Assembly (NCBI GenBank): GCA_937991535.1
Contig: CALKHN010000066.1
Coordinates: 1 to 64,000 of the forward strand
DNA from: an uncultured Sphingobacteriales bacterium
GTDB taxonomy: Bacteria; Bacteroidota; Bacteroidia; Chitinophagales; Chitinophagaceae
Length of the DNA stretch: 64,000 bases
Direction of reading: 5' to 3'
Below are positions 36,901 through 44,006 of the stretch, piece after piece; within the stretch, counting starts at the first letter, position 1; every line of letters starts with the position of its first letter. The position numbers were made by a program, and so were the translations under genes. The notes under the pieces are model-generated. The model was not told where the DNA came from and ran no database searches. It saw only the letters and a list, made by a program, of their open reading frames with translations.

Positions 36901-37271
36901 GTCCCTGTATTTTTTCCCTTTATCAGAACCGTAACCCCCGCCAGGGGCTTTCCCTCATGATCTACCACAGTGCCTTCTACCAAAACGGCAGCCGCGTTAT
37001 TGGCGCCGGCAACCCGCCTGTCGGATAATTTTGAAACGGCGGACATCTTATTTTCTGTTGCTAATCCTAACTTGTTTTCACCTTCGCTGATTAAACCATC
37101 CAGGTGTTTTGACAAGGTGAAATACACTTCGTAGTCCTGACTGATTTTTTCAATAGCTTCAAGCAGCGAAATCTTTTCTTTGCTAAATGGATTTGCCTGA
37201 GTTTTAAAAGGCAATGCCCCGATTAAAATAATGAGAGCAAGTAAACTGAATAGAGGATATTTCATTCTCAT
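33975..37271 (-). CDS. SusC/RagA-like TonB-linked outer-membrane transporter
   Basis: 1098 aa. A signal peptide (residues 1-26) is followed by a shortened STN-like segment (ISLLEAIEKISQDYEVYFTLS), a carboxypeptidase-like beta domain (VEGTVVDHEGKPLAGVTVLIKG), the family motif MDEVVVTALGIKRESKALGYS, the plug (LRGKVAGVNVTTMNAGLGGS, RMTIRGNTSISGDNQPLYVVNGVP, EVSVLKGAVAAALYGSRAKNGAVIITTK) and a large barrel ending in SYGVDIKLKF. It imports the ligand captured by SusD using TonB energy. The STN-like region suggests signalling to an anti-sigma factor, but none is encoded in the window. Two ATGs six bases apart can start it. Confidence 0.95.
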   Translation of the reverse strand: MRMKYPLFSLLALIILIGALPFKTQANPFSKEKISLLEAIEKISQDYEVYFTLSKHLDGLISEGENKLGLATENKMSAVSKLSDRRVAGANNAAAVLVEGTVVDHEGKPLAGVTVLIKGKNTGTTTDESGTFKIDAVKGDVLQFSFIGYSNKEVTVGNSRTMSVQLEQEGSKMDEVVVTALGIKRESKALGYSVTKVDGADLTTVRESSFGEALRGKVAGVNVTTMNAGLGGSTRMTIRGNTSISGDNQPLYVVNGVPINNSGFNRNGDAEPDWGDNISSINPDDIEEVSVLKGAVAAALYGSRAKNGAVIITTKSGKGQRGIGVTVNSNTTVQVPHFMWELQKEYGQGYGNVRPQNQSFAAGHGQNHWGERYDGVPTIQFDGVKRPYSYVKDQVLNDFYRNGLTSTSNVSFSASGKNGSFRLGLTDTKGKGIVPDESLKRDNISLGVSQKIVDNLTIDANVDFIKEDATGRPVTNGGRGGAVSTILWVNSNMPTSALAPGYLEDGKEKTLGTDQNATNPYYVINKISNTSAKNRFIGSTRIKWDILDWLFVQGKLGQDHFSYKMDNVIPEGTGFAKPGRITQLNTSFTERNWELVVGVNKDLGSDFTLNVIAGGNIMTQHYDYNNVVGDGVVIPGLEVINNTSTKTVSISESNKRINSLFATAELGYKGFLYLNATGRNDWFSTLNPNNNSYLYPSVSGSFVFSELFNMPEFIDFGKFRVGYASVGGDTDPYQLDLTYELLGFNYNGYPLGNINQSIVPNSLLRPLSVGEFEVGFDVRFFKNRLGIDMAFYDKVTKNDITQETLTATSGYNGASVNVGKLRNRGAELLIYGTPVQTSAFSWDISLNGSYNKSKVLKISDQSSELNLGSRGKASVRLIEGEEYAQIVGPTIERNAQGQDIISNDGLNIVNRGNVVSFGSGIHKWNMGITNTFNYKSLALSFLVDGKFGAKLYSVSSYELDHRGMTVKSLLGRADGAILPGVKQSDGKSNDIMVTPAMAGNRLIVINRREALDDYLYDASFIKLRSIALTYNFSKGVLNSVRFIKGASISLVGNNLALLMNHAKQIDPDGNWSTGNAQGIEASNLPPIKSYGVDIKLKF

Positions 37272-37292
37272 AGCTTGTAGTTTACGGTTTAA

Positions 37293-37314
37293 TGTTTGTG
37301 GTTTGTTTGTGGTT
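37293..37314. repeat. Two perfect copies of TGTTTGTGGTT in the SusC leader
   Basis: 11-bp tandem repeat, 22-43 nt upstream of the SusC ATG, so within the untranslated leader or promoter region. It could be an operator or slippage product. Confidence 0.55.
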
Positions 37315-37326
37315 TATAGCTTTTGC

Positions 37327-37458
37327 TTATTTTACTTTTTTAACAAGGTATTGCTGTGACCCGATCTTCTGAAACAGAATATTCATAGATAATTCCAGTG
37401 CCTCCCGCACGGCGTCCCAGTTCGAGTAGGGCACACAGGGATACATACGGGTAATCAT
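37327..37458 (-). CDS. Possible 43-aa protein upstream of SusC
   Basis: An ATG at 37458 opens 43 codons ending at 37327 (MITRMYPCVPYSNWDAVREA..., end QQYLVKKVK). It overlaps by ATGA the stop of another open stretch of about 45 codons without an ATG that runs from the inserted element (containing EIKPDDGSHKVYLNRGKINL). The coupling and amino-acid composition look protein-like. They could be a small conserved peptide or the decayed remains of a regulator gene; I recognise no family. Confidence 0.3.
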   Translation of the reverse strand: MITRMYPCVPYSNWDAVREALELSMNILFQKIGSQQYLVKKVK

Positions 37459-37601
37459 GGCTTGTTCTTACTATTGTTATCGTCATTATCATTTAGCTTC
37501 AAATTTATCTTACCCCTATTCAGGTAAACCTTATGACTGCCATCATCAGGCTTTATTTCTAAGCGGCCGCTAAAACCAGTCTTATATATATTTTTTTGTT
37601 A

Positions 37602-37720
37602 CTCTAAAAGGGTGCATTTCAAATTGTCGCCGGTTGGTGGAGACGCCAACCGGGGCAGGCAGGTCTTCACCGCCCATGGGAAGAAAGCAATGCGACAATT
37701 TGAAATGCACCCCTCTAAAA
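37602..37720. mobile_element. Miniature inverted-repeat transposable element, 103 bp, with 8-bp target duplication
   Basis: Perfect 21-bp terminal inverted repeats (left 37610-37630 starting GGGTGCATTTC, right 37692-37712 ending GAAATGCACCC) enclose a 61-bp core with a hairpin CCGGTTGG-(8)-CCAACCGG (37630-37653). The bases CTCTAAAA occur exactly on both sides (37602-37609 and 37713-37720), an 8-bp target-site duplication. There is no room for a transposase, so a full element elsewhere must have moved it. The ends (GGG) and 8-bp duplication would suit IS1595-type transposases; that assignment is inference. Confidence 0.9.
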
Positions 37721-38256
37721 CACCTTGTGTTCCCTACAAAATAGAGTATTTTAGATTAGGGGTATACTGCTTTTTAGTTCAGTTTATTAAAAATAAAGAT
37801 TTGGCTGAGGATCTGACGCAGGATGTGATCTTAAAGGTATGGTCAAAGTATGAAAGGATTTCTTCAGTAGCAGACATAGATAATTATATATTAAAGATGG
37901 CCAAACATCATGTCATTGATCATTTCAAAAAACTGGCCCGGGAAAAAATTTATCAGCAAGAGGTTTGGTACCATATGCAGAAAAGTACTAACCCCGTTGA
38001 AAGCAAATTGTTACAGAAATATATTGATTCCCGTCTGGACGCCATTGTAAAAGCCTTACCCGAGCGCCAGCAAGAAGTTTATATACTCAGTAAACGGGAA
38101 GGGCTTTCGCTGGATGAAATAGCGTCAACACTGGGAATTACCGTACGTACTGCCCGCAACCATTTGGGCCGGGCGCTTAAAGTAATCCAGAGAAGCATAA
38201 ACAAAGATTCTTTCAGGCTTTGGATCCTTGCAGTGTTAGGCTATTTTATTGATTAA
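37690..38256 (+). CDS. ECF sigma factor with 5' end replaced by a transposable element
   Basis: 188 aa if started at the ATG at 37690, which lies inside the right end of the miniature element; GTG 37612 and ATG 37705 are alternatives, all inside the element. Region 2 begins abruptly at YCFLVQFIKNKDLAEDLTQDVILKVWSKYE, so about 20 residues of the usual first helix are missing, and region 4 is intact (LPERQQEVYILSKREGLSLDEIASTLGITVRTARNHLGRAL). The hydrophobic end (RLWILAVLGYFI) is usual for SusC-linked sigma factors. It is divergent from SusC and no FecR gene follows. Function may be lost or constitutive. Confidence 0.8.
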   Translation: MRQFEMHPSKTPCVPYKIEYFRLGVYCFLVQFIKNKDLAEDLTQDVILKVWSKYERISSVADIDNYILKMAKHHVIDHFKKLAREKIYQQEVWYHMQKSTNPVESKLLQKYIDSRLDAIVKALPERQQEVYILSKREGLSLDEIASTLGITVRTARNHLGRALKVIQRSINKDSFRLWILAVLGYFID

Positions 38257-38314
38257 GACAGCGATTTTCTTATCTCTACTATAATCAACCCATCGGCAAC
38301 GATACCCCTTCCAC

Positions 38315-40012
38315 CTAAAACTCAAACTCCCTTTTCCCTATATTCCATCTCACCCCTGCTGTAAAGAAAAACTCATTTCGTTTCGGCTGCGCCTGTACGT
38401 TATAATTGCGTTGCACTATGTTTAGGTCAATGTAGAGGTTTTGCAATAATTCGTATGAAGCCGAAAAAGAGGCGAGTAATTGTTTTGCCGGAATGCCGGT
38501 TCCAATATGAAAGCCATATTCCCTGGGACGGGTAAGGTAGCTCCTGAAAAGATTATTTCCCATGTTCACGCCCAAAGAATCGAGTCCCTGTTTATAATAC
38601 ATTAATTTGCCGGTAAGGTATAGCCGTGGAATGGGCTGGTATTTAAGTACTGCAAGATATTCGCCAAAGTTAGCGCCCACAGGATGCGCCAGTTCTTTAT
38701 TATAATGTACAAAAGCGGTGTTGCTGTCGTTATGTGTATACATGAACGGACGTACGAGATTCATTTCCACCTGCAGATCGAGGTTATTGATACCTGCCAC
38801 ATCAATGTATTTCGCTCCCAGTTGTAAAGCCTGTTTATTCATCCAGCTACCCCTTTTGTAATTTCTTACTTCTTTAAATACAAATTCGCTGATGGCCAGT
38901 TGCCCGTACAATTGCATGCTTTTAAGAAAGTTGGCTTTAAAATCTATACCCACCGTTGCTTTGGATCCACCGCTGCCCAATTGCATTTCTATAGCCCTGT
39001 AAAAAATAACCGGGTTAAGATAGCTGAGTTCAAAACCGTTTCTTCCGTTGTATACCACATTCTCATATATGCCAACATTCAGCCATTTGGCCAACTGCAT
39101 GCTTAAATGATGAAAGGCCATATAGTTTTTATACCGTATGGTATCCCTGTTGGGTACGGGATTAAAAGGCGCGATAATCTCAGCATATATACTTTTATAG
39201 CTGAATTTGCGCAACTGCACATCCATTTGCAGGTAAAGAAAGTTATTGCTGAAATCGCTGAGCAATAAACTGCGGTAGCCATTTCCAACAAAAAGCTTAT
39301 CGTAGCCAAAACGGAAATTGATGTATTTGGAAGCTGTAAAATCAATGCCCCCGCGTGCATCAATATAATCATATCCATTCCCTTTAAACATCTTGTAATA
39401 TCCCGCATTGGGTACGCCCCTGTGTTTAGTAACATATTGCTGTACAAACAAAGGATCCCGCTCCTGGTTATCGGTGAGTGTTGTATAAAACCCGAGTTTC
39501 CTGCCAATATTCCCACGCATGGTAAAGCCCCGGGTATTTACATACAGGGCCTGGTCTACTTCCGACGATTTGCCCGCCTGCAGGCTCAGCACAGGATCAA
39601 TCATTAAGGTAAAATCATCGGAATGCGTTTCGTATAAATGAGCCGGCGTTTTAAAAAAAGTATTCCATACGGGTTTGCGTACACGAAAAGATTCACCCCT
39701 GTCCTTTGTCCAGTCGGAATTGTTCATGAGCAGGCTTTGTATATTGTGCCGGTCAACGGCAGACAACTCAGCGGGCAACTCGCCTGCCTGGTCTAAAGAA
39801 TCAATATATGCTACCCGTTCGGTATACATTTTCCGGTTATAGGGTTTAACCGTGGAGAAAGACAGCACGGAATCATTCTGCAGCTTTATATCCAGCCTGT
39901 CTAACAATTGGTATTGTTTGTCACCTAAGTTTATCCGGTCCGACTGTGTAAATCCAGTGGCGGATAATACCACAAAAAAAAAGGTGAACGGCAGCTTTTT
40001 AATTACTTGCAT
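38315..40012 (-). CDS. Outer-membrane beta-barrel protein, RemB/Wzi-like
   Basis: 565 aa with a signal peptide (residues 1-22, ending GFTQ). A periplasmic N-terminal region of about 100 residues (LGDKQYQLLDRLDIKLQNDSVLSFSTVKPYNRKMY) is followed by many amphipathic strands (LGFYTTLTDNQERDPLFVQQYV, INFRFGYDKLFVGNGYRSLLLS, GFELSYLNPVIFYRAIEMQLG, EMNLVRPFMYTHNDSN, YLTGKLMYYKQGLDSLG) and a terminal Phe (WNIGKREFEF). The overall plan resembles the capsule-assembly protein Wzi and the gliding-motility protein RemB of Flavobacteria; which of these it serves is inference. It stands alone. Confidence 0.7.
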   Translation of the reverse strand: MQVIKKLPFTFFFVVLSATGFTQSDRINLGDKQYQLLDRLDIKLQNDSVLSFSTVKPYNRKMYTERVAYIDSLDQAGELPAELSAVDRHNIQSLLMNNSDWTKDRGESFRVRKPVWNTFFKTPAHLYETHSDDFTLMIDPVLSLQAGKSSEVDQALYVNTRGFTMRGNIGRKLGFYTTLTDNQERDPLFVQQYVTKHRGVPNAGYYKMFKGNGYDYIDARGGIDFTASKYINFRFGYDKLFVGNGYRSLLLSDFSNNFLYLQMDVQLRKFSYKSIYAEIIAPFNPVPNRDTIRYKNYMAFHHLSMQLAKWLNVGIYENVVYNGRNGFELSYLNPVIFYRAIEMQLGSGGSKATVGIDFKANFLKSMQLYGQLAISEFVFKEVRNYKRGSWMNKQALQLGAKYIDVAGINNLDLQVEMNLVRPFMYTHNDSNTAFVHYNKELAHPVGANFGEYLAVLKYQPIPRLYLTGKLMYYKQGLDSLGVNMGNNLFRSYLTRPREYGFHIGTGIPAKQLLASFSASYELLQNLYIDLNIVQRNYNVQAQPKRNEFFFTAGVRWNIGKREFEF

Positions 40013-40132
40013 TGAGGTGTGTCTTTAATATTTTGATAAATATATAAGATTATCAAGGGGGCGCTGACCCTTATAGTAGTTATAACGGTTAAAGCAACGC
40101 TATAGTTTATGCCTTATTGAATATAGCTGAAT

Positions 40133-40151
40133 AAAAAGCGCTACCCGCGCT
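40133..40151 (-). terminator. Terminator overlapping the dapA stop
   Basis: Minus strand AGCGC (40151-40147) pairs with GCGCT (40141-40137), followed by TTTTTA. The stem starts in the stop codon. Confidence 0.65.
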
Positions 40152-41047
40152 TAACGCAGCGTAGCATCTGTTTCCAGCAATTGTTTGGCTTTTTGATGCA
40201 AGGCTTCGCTTAGTGGTACAACCGGCAGGCGCAATACATTTTCAATAAGCCCCAGGTGAAATAAAAATGATTTTACTCCGGCGGGATTGTTCTCTGCAAA
40301 CAACAGCTCATATGTTTCCAGCATGGCGTCATTCAAAACCTTTGCCTCTTTCAATTTTCCATCCAAAGCCAAACGCACCATATCCGAAAATTTGCGGGGC
40401 ATGCTGTTGGCAATTACACTGATCAACCCATCCATACCGCAGGCCAATTGGGGCAATGCAAGGGTATCATCACCGCTGCATACCAGGAAATCACCGGGCC
40501 TGTTTTTGAGTAGCTGCATGCTTTGCAGCATGTCGCCTGCCGCATCTTTTATACCGGTAATATTAGGCACTTCCCTGGCGAGACGAATGGTGGTTGCTGC
40601 AGACAGGTTACGTCCGGTTCTGCCTGGCACATTGTACAATATTACAGGCCGCGGAGAAGCTTCCGCTACTGCTTTATAATGCTGAAACAATCCTTCCTGC
40701 GAAGGTTTGCTGTAATAAGGACTAACGCTTAATACCGCAATGGCTTTATCCAAAGGAAATGTTTTCAGTTCCTGCACTGTTTCAGCAGTATTATTACCGC
40801 CAATACCCACTACCACCGGCACGCGGTTATTTATTCGTTCGTATGTATGTTCAACAATCTTTTTTTTCTCTTCTTTACTTATTGTTGGCGCTTCCCCGGT
40901 TGTGCCCATACTCACGATATACTCCACACCATTATTGATCATATGATCAATCATTGTATCCAATGCTTCGTAATCAATACTAAAATCCTTTTTAAAAGGT
41001 GTAACTAATGCTACCCCTGTTCCTCTAAGTTGTATTCTTAATGACAT
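40151..41047 (-). CDS. dapA: 4-Hydroxy-tetrahydrodipicolinate synthase
   Basis: 298 aa TIM-barrel enzyme that condenses pyruvate with aspartate semialdehyde, the first committed step of lysine and diaminopimelate synthesis. The N-terminus RGTGVALVTPFKKDFSID and YIVSMGTTGEAPTISKEE are family motifs. Y138 in VILYNVPGRTG and the Schiff-base lysine K167 in ITGIKDAAGD are present. Length is normal. It stands alone between the RemB-like gene and accA with its own terminator. Confidence 0.96.
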   Translation of the reverse strand: MSLRIQLRGTGVALVTPFKKDFSIDYEALDTMIDHMINNGVEYIVSMGTTGEAPTISKEEKKKIVEHTYERINNRVPVVVGIGGNNTAETVQELKTFPLDKAIAVLSVSPYYSKPSQEGLFQHYKAVAEASPRPVILYNVPGRTGRNLSAATTIRLAREVPNITGIKDAAGDMLQSMQLLKNRPGDFLVCSGDDTLALPQLACGMDGLISVIANSMPRKFSDMVRLALDGKLKEAKVLNDAMLETYELLFAENNPAGVKSFLFHLGLIENVLRLPVVPLSEALHQKAKQLLETDATLR

Positions 41048-41148
41048 GCTGCTTATATGGTTATTGGTTGCAAGTTACAGGTTTCAGGCTGCCAGGAGTG
41101 CTTACTACCGCTTCCACCTTCACCTTTTGCTTGTTTATTGTTTGAGAT

Positions 41149-42135
41149 TTATTGAGGTAACTCTTCCCAGAAACCCATTTTGCTGTACTTTTCAATACGT
41201 TGCTGTACGCGTGCCGCCGGATCAATGGACTGGAGTTCTTTGATAAGCGGGATAAGGTATGATTTTAACGTTTGCGAGGTTTCTTCGTAATTCCAGTGCG
41301 CCCCGCCATCTGGCTCCGGCACTACATCATCCACCAATCCAAACCCTTTCATATCGGTGGAAGTGAGCTTTAACTGCTGGGCGGCAACTTCCTTCTTTTC
41401 CCAACTGCGCCACAAAATGGAACTGCAATTTTCGGGTGAAATAACAGTATACCACGTATTTTGCAGCATCAGCACCCTGTCGCCCACACCAATACCCAGC
41501 GCCCCACCACTCGCACCTTCACCAATGATCACACAAATAACCGGTACTTTTAAACGCATCATTTCATAAATATTGCGGGCAATCGCCTCTCCCTGCCCGC
41601 GTTCTTCGGCCTCGGCTCCGGGAAAGGCGCCCGGCGTATCAATAAGCGTTACAATGGGCTTGTTGAATTTTTCAGCCAGTTTCATCAGGCGCAATGCTTT
41701 ACGATAGCCTTCGGGATTAGCCATTCCAAAATTCCGCAATTGCCGCATTTTGGTATTGATGCCTTTCTGGTGACCAATGATCATTATCGTTTGACCGTCT
41801 AACTGCCCAAATCCACCCACTATCGCCTTATCATCCCTCACATTCCGGTCGCCATACAATTCAATATAATTGGTGCACATCCTTTTTATATAGGCGTGGG
41901 TATAGGGCCTGTCGGGATGGCGGCTCAACTGCACCTGTTGCCAGGGGGTAAGATGCTGCGTGATTTCCTTTCGCTTTTCAACGATAGATTGCTCAAGCTG
42001 CTGTAGGGTATCCGTATAATCCATTTTTGGATTTTTCTCGGACATTTGCTTCAACTGCGCTACCTGGTCAAATAATTCTTTAACCGGCTTTTCAAATTCC
42101 AGGAACTGTCTTTGTTTAAATTGAGGCATAAGCAT
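41149..42135 (-). CDS. accA: Acetyl-CoA carboxylase carboxyltransferase, alpha subunit
   Basis: 328 aa. Together with AccD it transfers the carboxyl group from biotin to acetyl-CoA to make malonyl-CoA for fatty-acid synthesis. The N-terminal helices (FLEFEKPVKELFDQVAQLKQ) and the crotonase-like core (GDRNVRDDKAIVGGFGQLDGQTIMIIGHQKG, FGMANPEGYRKALRLMKLAEKF, PIVTLIDTPGAFPGAEAEERGQGEAIARN, IGEGASGGALGIGVGD) are all typical. Length is usual. A promoter lies 16 nt upstream; accD is not nearby. Confidence 0.97.
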   Translation of the reverse strand: MLMPQFKQRQFLEFEKPVKELFDQVAQLKQMSEKNPKMDYTDTLQQLEQSIVEKRKEITQHLTPWQQVQLSRHPDRPYTHAYIKRMCTNYIELYGDRNVRDDKAIVGGFGQLDGQTIMIIGHQKGINTKMRQLRNFGMANPEGYRKALRLMKLAEKFNKPIVTLIDTPGAFPGAEAEERGQGEAIARNIYEMMRLKVPVICVIIGEGASGGALGIGVGDRVLMLQNTWYTVISPENCSSILWRSWEKKEVAAQQLKLTSTDMKGFGLVDDVVPEPDGGAHWNYEETSQTLKSYLIPLIKELQSIDPAARVQQRIEKYSKMGFWEELPQ

Positions 42136-42150
42136 TTAATATGCGGACGG

Positions 42151-42158
42151 CAAAAATA
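42151..42158 (-). promoter_or_regulatory. Promoter -7 element of accA
   Basis: Minus-strand TATTTTTG, a perfect TAnnTTTG, 15 nt upstream of the accA ATG. Confidence 0.6.
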
Positions 42159-42204
42159 ATATTTAATAAGGAAATCCCGATAGAATTATCTATGCAGCAA
42201 AAAT

Positions 42205-42395
42205 AGAGGTGGCAAGGTGCGGGTTGCAAGTTACAGGGATGCAGGGTGCAAGTTGCAGGGTACAGGTTGCAAATTGCAGGGCACATCAGATACGGTCTGA
42301 CCCTCCTTGCGTCGGGTGCCGACCGTATCTATGACTTGAGATTTTTGATTTGAGATTGCTTCCCCTGCGACCAGTACCCTGCAACCTCAAGCCTG
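42205..42395. repeat. Composite intergenic repeat cluster
   Basis: Between accA and the LVIVD gene: 42205-42285 carries degenerate 14-bp units of the type GGGTACAGGTTGCA, GGGTGCAAGTTGCA; 42288-42330 is the hairpin listed separately; 42335-42358 has GAGATTTTTGATTTGAGATT words; 42362-42395 has CCAGTACCCTGCAACC again. The 14-bp family recurs at 41064-41093 and 53776-53831. Confidence 0.7.
42288..42330. repeat. Hairpin element, copy 1
   Basis: Perfect arms AGATACGGTC (42288-42297) and GACCGTATCT (42321-42330) with an inner ACCC/GGGT stem (42300-42303 and 42314-42317). The same hairpin recurs at 47837-47877 with base changes on both sides of the stem. Confidence 0.75.
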
Positions 42396-42397
42396 TA

Positions 42398-43657
42398 TTA
42401 TTTTTTCAACGAATAAAAACTCAGTAAACGAATATTGTTCACGTCACTGTAGTTGTATTGGTACAAACCGTTTTTGCCAACGATCATCGCGGTCTTATTG
42501 GCTGCAATTACATCATAAGGCGCATCGCTTTTTATTTGCTGCAATTGTTTCAGTGCCCCCGGGTTAGATGCATCATACAATCTTACGCCACTTGTGCCAT
42601 CGCACACAAAAAGCAGGTCGCCGTCTTTAGTTAAACCGGTTGGGCCGGTAAGCGGATAGGTTTTTACCAGTAAAGGGTTCATAAGGTCTTTTACATCTAT
42701 AACATTCAGCTCATTGTCGTTTCCGCCACAGGAAGTGCCCCCGCGCAACGTAACATACGCATACGCACCATCGGTTACTACGGGATCACAGGCACGGCCA
42801 TGCGAAAAAGTACCCAGTTGTACGGGAGATGTGGGATTGGTAAGATCGTACATGAACATACCGGTAGAAGAACCAAGAAATAATTTATCTTCAAAAGGAT
42901 AAATCGTTTCCAGGTCAAAGCCTGCATAGAAAGTGGTATCTAACCGCGGAGTAGCGGCTGCGGTAATATCTACAATTCCCACACTGTGCGGTTCTCTTAT
43001 CGCATACAGGTAATCATTCATCAATACCATGCTTGCCATGGAGCCGGCTGTGCCATTACCATTAGATTTTGCCCCTCCCGAACTGGCATTATTCAACGCA
43101 AACATATCGCCACCCGTTTGGTAATATCTATCCGTAAATGCTACAACCGTATCTTTTTCAATCCAGTCTACCGCTACATATTTATCATCAATTGAACCAT
43201 AACCGTACATCCGGCCCATAAAAAAATTAGCTATGCGGTTGGTAATGCTAACCTTTTTGGGGTTGCTGATATCTATAGCGAGTAAATCGTTATACATGTC
43301 GGCATACAGGATATTGTCTTTCACAGCTATATCCCGGTTACCGGGTATACTCAGGAAAGCAACCTGTGAAGGCCGGGAGGGATCGCTGTTATCAATGATA
43401 TGAATGCCCTTATCTACTTCATTGAGGTAAATGAATTTATCTTTTATATAGATTTTTCCCGCTTTCTGAACAGTTTCGGAAGGGTTTCCGTTGATGGCCG
43501 CCAGCACATCTGCTTTTGATTTCAAAACAGGCGTCATTATAGTATACGTAACCGTATGTGTGGAGGTTGTTTTATCCTTTATACAGCCGGGGAGAAAGAC
43601 AAGCAAATAGCCTGTCGCCAATAGTGCCAGCAACAATGATGGGATTCTTTTTGTCAT
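42398..43657 (-). CDS. LVIVD-repeat lipoprotein, full length
   Basis: 419 aa from the ATG at 43657 (MTKRIPSLLLALL); an upstream TTG adds eight residues and is less likely. Lipobox FLPGC with acylated C25. The rest is a beta-propeller of repeats such as FIYLNEVDKGIHIIDNSDPS, QVAFLSIPGNRDIAVKDNIL, DLLAIDISNPKKVSITNRI, SVGIVDITAAATPRLD, DPVVTDGAYAYVTLRGG and NELNVIDVKDLMNPLLVKTYPL, with one CGGND cysteine near residue 310. It is the intact paralogue of 676-1578. Function is unknown; envelope display on the cell surface is the expected location. Confidence 0.8.
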   Translation of the reverse strand: MTKRIPSLLLALLATGYLLVFLPGCIKDKTTSTHTVTYTIMTPVLKSKADVLAAINGNPSETVQKAGKIYIKDKFIYLNEVDKGIHIIDNSDPSRPSQVAFLSIPGNRDIAVKDNILYADMYNDLLAIDISNPKKVSITNRIANFFMGRMYGYGSIDDKYVAVDWIEKDTVVAFTDRYYQTGGDMFALNNASSGGAKSNGNGTAGSMASMVLMNDYLYAIREPHSVGIVDITAAATPRLDTTFYAGFDLETIYPFEDKLFLGSSTGMFMYDLTNPTSPVQLGTFSHGRACDPVVTDGAYAYVTLRGGTSCGGNDNELNVIDVKDLMNPLLVKTYPLTGPTGLTKDGDLLFVCDGTSGVRLYDASNPGALKQLQQIKSDAPYDVIAANKTAMIVGKNGLYQYNYSDVNNIRLLSFYSLKK

Positions 43658-44006
43658 AGCAACCGTTTTCAATCCTGACAAACCAGGGAAAGAAAGCGTT
43701 GCACTTGCTGCTATATTCTTTTCAATTGGGTACCGGCGGGTGTCCGTGGCAGGGAACCGTGATAAGTGAGACCCCGGCGAATCTTGAAGCCCCCGGGTTA
43801 TAATTACACAAATGACTTTTCATGCACACCCGACGCGAGTTATAATAGCAGGCCATGGCGCAATTCTCAAAACCAGCCTTATAAATGTATCGGCAAGTTT
43901 TTATCGTTGATAAATTCATGCTGGCTGGTTTTGGCATACCTAAGAAGATAAACAAAAAAAAGCGCTACCCAAAAGGATAACGCTGTATATTAAGAATGAA
44001 AATGTT
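43658..44006. other. Intergenic region between the LVIVD gene and clpB
   Basis: 349 bp. It holds the clpB terminator, a perfect 11-bp inverted repeat CAAAACCAGCC (43868-43878) and GGCTGGTTTTG (43923-43933) enclosing a smaller TTTATC-GTT-GATAAA hairpin, and two copies of GTTATAAT (43796 and 43851 region). A 77-codon frame on the minus strand lacks an ATG and is not called. Confidence 0.55.
43953..43984 (-). terminator. Terminator of clpB
   Basis: Minus strand AGCGTTATCC pairs with GGGTAGCGCT across a TTTT loop, then TTTTTTTTG. It lies 23 bp after the clpB stop. Confidence 0.8.

Noticed and set aside
43722..43955. Minus-strand frame of 77 codons between the LVIVD gene and clpB
   Set aside because: No ATG at its start (TTG only), no protein-like features, and it spans the inverted repeats.
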